NCBI GenBank assembly: GCA_039881145.1
Contig: JAYKKI010000013.1
Location: 38,335,501-38,399,500 of the forward strand
From: Druceiella hillmani
Lineage: Eukaryota > Arthropoda > Insecta > Lepidoptera > Hepialidae
Reading direction: 5' to 3'
Length of the DNA: 64,000 bases
The notes under the pieces are model-generated. The model worked only from the letters and a program-made list of their open reading frames with translations. It made no database searches and was not told the origin of the DNA. The translations under genes and the position numbers were made by a program. Shown here one piece after another: positions 60,680 through 64,000 of this stretch (position 1 is the stretch's first letter; each line of letters starts with the position of its first letter).

Positions 60680-61041
60680 GTAAACCGTGATATACTTGTA
60701 AACTATATGAGCTAATTAATATTTCGGGACAAAATTTCCAAAACGAAACTCTAATTAAATCTCTAATTAAATTGAGAGCACGACAAACACTTAAAGGAAC
60801 TGAAGAAGCAAAATAATAATGCACTTGAAAAATAAATAAGCTGATTGATATTTCGTGAGAAACTTCCAATAGGGAGTACTAATAGAAACACTAATTATAT
60901 TTAGGAGCTCCGTAAGCTCTTGAAATAATAGTGTAAAATAAATAAGGATGTATTTGCAAAATAAATAAGCTAAAAAATATTTAATGTATTAATTAAATTT
61001 GGCGGTAATTTTGTAGAAATTCTTTTTAAATTATTTTTTTA
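60680..61041. repeat. 129-bp tandem repeat, about 3 copies
   Basis: gctaattaatatttcgggac (60711), gctgattgatatttcgtgag (60840) and gctaaaaaatatttaatg (60969) are spaced exactly 129 bp. Each is preceded by ttgaaaaataaata-type sequence and followed by aa-ttcca and ctaattaaat. The 127-codon minus-strand frame at 60486-60869 is a by-product of this array. Confidence 0.88.
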
Positions 61042-61112
61042 GAATTAAATGAGACTACGTGATATAGTATTATTTCTACTTTATTTAAATACTTGATCAC
61101 TAGCTAAATTTT
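61042..61112. repeat. Foldback family, single-arm fragment (copy 3)
   Basis: gaattaaatgagactacgtg plus atatagtattatttctactt matches the left arm of the 35071 and 37881 elements. Similarity fades through acttgatcactagctaaatt. The opposite arm is absent. Confidence 0.85.
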
Positions 61113-61322
61113 TCAGGGAACTAATCGACGATAAAATTTCGCACACAAAAAGAGCATGGAAGCCCAGTTATAGACACAAAATATCAAAAGTTAAATTTTT
61201 ATTCGGGGGTAAATTTGGAAGTTAAAAAATTCATTGTTTTTTAGGGTGTGATATGAAATTTTTTGAAGCACAAGTTGAACAATGCATATTATGTATTTCT
61301 TTATGAATTTGACTAAATATTT

Positions 61323-61347
61323 TATATATATATATATATATATATAA
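61323..61347. repeat. Short (TA)n microsatellite
   Basis: About 25 bp of ta. Confidence 0.95.
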
Positions 61348-61457
61348 ACTATATTTCTTTAATTGGTACAGCGCTCTTCTGTCAGTAAACAGTGATCGTG
61401 TACTCATTTACTCCATAGATGGCGCTGTGAGTATTGGCGGCTAACTCAGTCAGCAAA

Positions 61458-61935
61458 GTAGATTTTTATTGGTTGAAAGAACTCACATTGTTATTCAGAC
61501 TGTTTGGTTATATTAAAATAATTGAATAAAGAAGGAATCGATAATTTAAATAATAAACTTTAAATGTCATTTCTTTGTTTTCAGAGCAACGCAATTGTTT
61601 AATTGAATTTTGCGATTCCTAATAAGTTCGAAGAAATTGTCTTATAAAACGACATTTCTAGTTAAAGTCAAGATAAATGGAAAGACTACGCTTTAAATTC
61701 ATAGTACTGGACTATAGTAGATTTTTATTGGTTGACAGAACTCGCATTGTTATTCAGACTGTTTGGTTATATTAAACGAATTGTATAAAGAAGGTATTGA
61801 CAATACATACCAAATTGAAAACGGTCTGGCAGATGATAAACAATAAACTTTAAATGGCATTTCTTTGTTTTCAGAGCAACGCAATTATTTAATTGAATTT
61901 TGCAATTCCTAATAAGTTCGAAGAAATTGTCTTAT
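61458..61935. repeat. ~190-220-bp direct duplication
   Basis: Copy 1 (61458-61646) and copy 2 (61717-61935) both run from gtagatttttattggttga to aagttcgaagaaattgtctt. Copy 2 has about 30 extra bases around aatacataccaaattgaaaa. Both contain ttctttgttttcag followed by agcaacgcaatt, a good splice-acceptor pattern, so an exon edge may have been duplicated. The 70-bp spacer contains no copy. Copy 2 ends abruptly where a compound microsatellite starts. Confidence 0.95.
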
Positions 61936-61945
61936 GTATATACAT

Positions 61946-62019
<74 letters not shown>

Positions 62020-62044
62020 ATATATATATATATATATACATATT

Positions 62045-62098
<54 letters not shown>
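61936..62098. repeat. Compound (AC)n/(TA)n microsatellite
   Basis: Several ta blocks with regular tatttgta interruptions. The four overlapping open frames here are repeat artefacts. Confidence 0.97.
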
Positions 62099-62099
<1 letters not shown>

Positions 62100-62284
62100 T
62101 TTTTGTATGTATTTTTTTTGTTTTCTGCTGCACGTGGTTCACACCCAGCGCTGCATGTTTCCAGTTAATCAATCTAGAAGGCGTTGAATTCTAACAAATC
62201 TTGAAGCCACTCGTGAATCTAAAAATATTTTTAAAATTATAAATAATAATTCATAATTTTATATTTATGAAAACTCAGATATAC

Positions 62285-62545
62285 TAGTGTTTGATAAAAA
62301 AAACTGTGCGGTCGGGTGACCCCAAAGATGTTGGAAAACGCGCGCGGTCCGCTCTCTCTAGATAGGGGATACGTAGGAAACCCAGCGTGTCACTTGGATG
62401 CACGCAGACCCGTTTTTAACTACTCATACAAAGGCCAAACCAATCAAAACTAAGGACTAACACATGGTCGTGTGCATAAAAATCCCATGCAAGTACACTC
62501 ACGCTTTCATAATTTCACACAGAACTAGGCACTAGCGACGTCGAA
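62285..62545. other. GC-rich island
   Basis: It contains gtgcggtcgggtgacccc, aacgcgcgcggtccgctctc and ggatgcacgcagacccg in AT-rich surroundings. No reading frame or tRNA arms are recognised. It lies about 400 bp beyond the 3' end of the P-type relic, so it might be the element's terminal region, a promoter, or an unrelated insertion. Confidence 0.35.
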
Positions 62546-62949
62546 ATTATTAATTATTTTATCGATAGTTTGAAAACTGAAAATCTTCAAATTTTCGATT
62601 TTATAAAATTAATATTACAACTAGATTATATCTAATAGTTAAAATGTTGCTTGCTCACGTAATAACGCTCTAAATAAAGTAGGTATACAAAAATATAAAA
62701 GAAAAAATTATTGTAAAAATATAAATATAAAAATTAAAATTCTCATGTGTGTACTTAAAACAATTTACGAAGCTAAAATATGTAAAGCATAATGAATATA
62801 TTTGTACTACTATTATTTAATTATAAACGTATTTAAAGTTCTATTAATTTTCTAATCAGTTCACTCAAACGACTTCAGTCAAAATAGCCATGAACTTTGA
62901 CATAGCCATAGTAAACGAAATACATATATATATTTTAACTTGTGTCTAA
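62546..62949. other. AT-rich DNA, possible 3' tail of the P-type relic
   Basis: No recognisable peptide block remains here; the downstream end of the transposase relic is lost in this stretch. Confidence 0.35.
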
Positions 62950-64000
62950 CATATAATGACGTGTTAAGATCTCATATGAGTGCATATCACTTTTTTATAA
63001 TTGAATAATTTTGAATTGAACATAACGTGGATTTTAATGACGGTTTCAATGTTTTTACATTCCTTTATTACACTAATCGTAGAATAAACTATTCCTCCTT
63101 TGTATATTACCCTCAAAAATCTAAGAACTTATGTATGTTCGGTCGCAAAAAGTCTAAATACATTAGACAAGTTTCACATTAAATTTTTTTTGACAAATGC
63201 TTGACTACAAAACCTGCACTATTGTTATACTATTTGTTAACTGAATTCTGAAAAAAATTCTATATTATAATCGTCATAGTTATCTACATTATCAACTTAA
63301 TCTTCGATATTATCGTACAATAAAAACTTTTCTGTTGTATTATTAATATTTTGAAGTGAAGTACAATGTAAAATAGAAATATATTCTAGAGGTATAGAAT
63401 TTCCTTTTCCTATATCCCTTAATTCCACATGCGTTAGTATTTTTTATATATGCTCATAAATTGTCTCGCGGTTAGATTATTGTTCGAACCGCCATGAGCG
63501 CGAATATTGCAGAAAAGAAGTTCTGGGTGGTCTTGGCTGAATTTATAAAACGGTATATACATCAAACTAGTCCGTTTTTCTACCATTTCTGTATAAATTG
63601 CCTGAGCACTCTCCACACAAGTAATGAATCCAAGAAAACCTACTTTTCTGTAGCTTTTCACTAATTCCCGGCCGTCGACCGGCTTTAATAATTTTAAATA
63701 ACTTTTTGTCTTTTCAAAAAATTGAAACCTTTCTACTTTATCATGTGGGTTCATAGGTTTTTTAAAGTCAAATTGAAGGATATTTTTAGAATTTAAGATA
63801 TCAAATAAATTAATAATAATTTTTCAAAAATTACTCGTACCCTGCGTGTTTGTGAAATAATCTAGACGTAATTTATATTCACAAAACCAATTGCATCAGC
63901 TACGCTATTGTTGTTCAACATTAGTCATTAGTTTAAAAAAATGTATAGGAAATTCAACAATTTGTTCACGTTTCGTAAATATTAAACTATCGACTCGGCT
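62950..64000 (-). pseudogene. P-element/THAP9-type transposase relic
   Basis: P-type transposases (THAP9 family) cut and paste their element in the nucleus. Reading leftward: KLRLDYFTNTQGTSNF and INLFDILNSKN (family LFDILNSR). Then comes a 106-codon open run (63754-63434) with KVGFLGFITCVESAQAIY, YKFSQDHPELLFCNIRAHGG and NNNLTARQFMSIYKK. These are the RNase H-like C-terminal and GTP-loop region blocks KFSQDHLE-FF--IR-RGG and NNPTARQF. A one-base shift leads to LTHVELRDIGKGNSIPLEYI and SILHCTS. Further shifts give AGFVVKHLSKKI-CETC and YKGGIVYSTISVIKECKNIE, matching the family's AGFVV-KL and GGL--PS-DVI-IC end. At least six breaks and several stops make it dead. The N-terminal half (THAP zinc finger, catalytic residues) lies beyond the right edge or is gone. 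Confidence 0.9.

Noticed and set aside
60486..60869. 127-codon minus-strand open frame
   Set aside because: It lies within the 129-bp tandem repeat and its sequence follows the repeat; it has no motif and starts at a non-ATG codon.
61893..62194. Four overlapping open frames of 86-95 codons
   Set aside because: All are translations of the compound TA/AC microsatellite.

Overview
This is a strongly AT-rich stretch of eukaryotic, insect-like chromosome with no intact protein-coding gene that I can support. Several dispersed repeats point to a butterfly or moth (Lepidoptera). One is a family with the hallmark gtacctcaaaaggaaaaa followed by repeated gtccgtctgtc and, in the best copy, a terminal ctggttttttaa. 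Another is a family ending in aaccgacttcaaaaaaag. There are also pieces of a non-LTR retrotransposon of the type often annotated in moth genomes as RTE or 'craniofacial development protein 2-like'. The order is an inference from repeat memory, not from a gene.

Layout. 0-10 kb: a decayed mariner (2505-3677), a reverse-strand RTE 3' fragment (5071-5425) and a 200-bp tandem repeat (8150-8750). 10-22 kb: a miRNA-like hairpin (10226-10299), degenerate ~220-bp repeats (15170-16010), a possible FHA-domain relic (near 16.1 kb), two GC-rich islands (18.4-19.2 kb) and a composite inverted-end element carrying 130-bp tandem repeats (19530-20954). 22-33 kb: an exon-like lysine/arginine-rich stretch (21995-22168), a frameshifted unassigned coding relic on the minus strand (25084-25509), a Tc1-like element on the minus strand (27464-~28742), a GC-rich island followed by an acidic open frame (28.9-29.4 kb), and the best copy of the gtacctcaaaagg repeat (32058-32557). 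33-50 kb: two long-armed foldback elements (35071-35284 and 37881-38102), a 40-bp minisatellite (38866-39305), two plus-strand RTE fragments (40978-41350 and 48706-49116, the latter with an in-frame 90-bp duplication), and a stop-interrupted reading frame (42463-42897). 50-64 kb: one exon-like block with plausible splice sites (50824-50981), 147-, 29- and 129-bp tandem repeats, a 62-bp near-perfect palindrome (55858-55919), a ~260-bp direct duplication (61458-61935), and a long, badly broken P-element/THAP9-type transposase relic entering from the right edge (62950-64000).

The genes do not work together as a system: everything identified with confidence is a relic of a mobile element or a tandem or inverted repeat. 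Long (TA)n tracts recur throughout. The window is best read as intergenic or deeply intronic repeat-derived DNA. Because the DNA is so AT-rich, stop-free runs of 55-65 codons are expected by chance in large numbers, so open frames without a family match are given low confidence.
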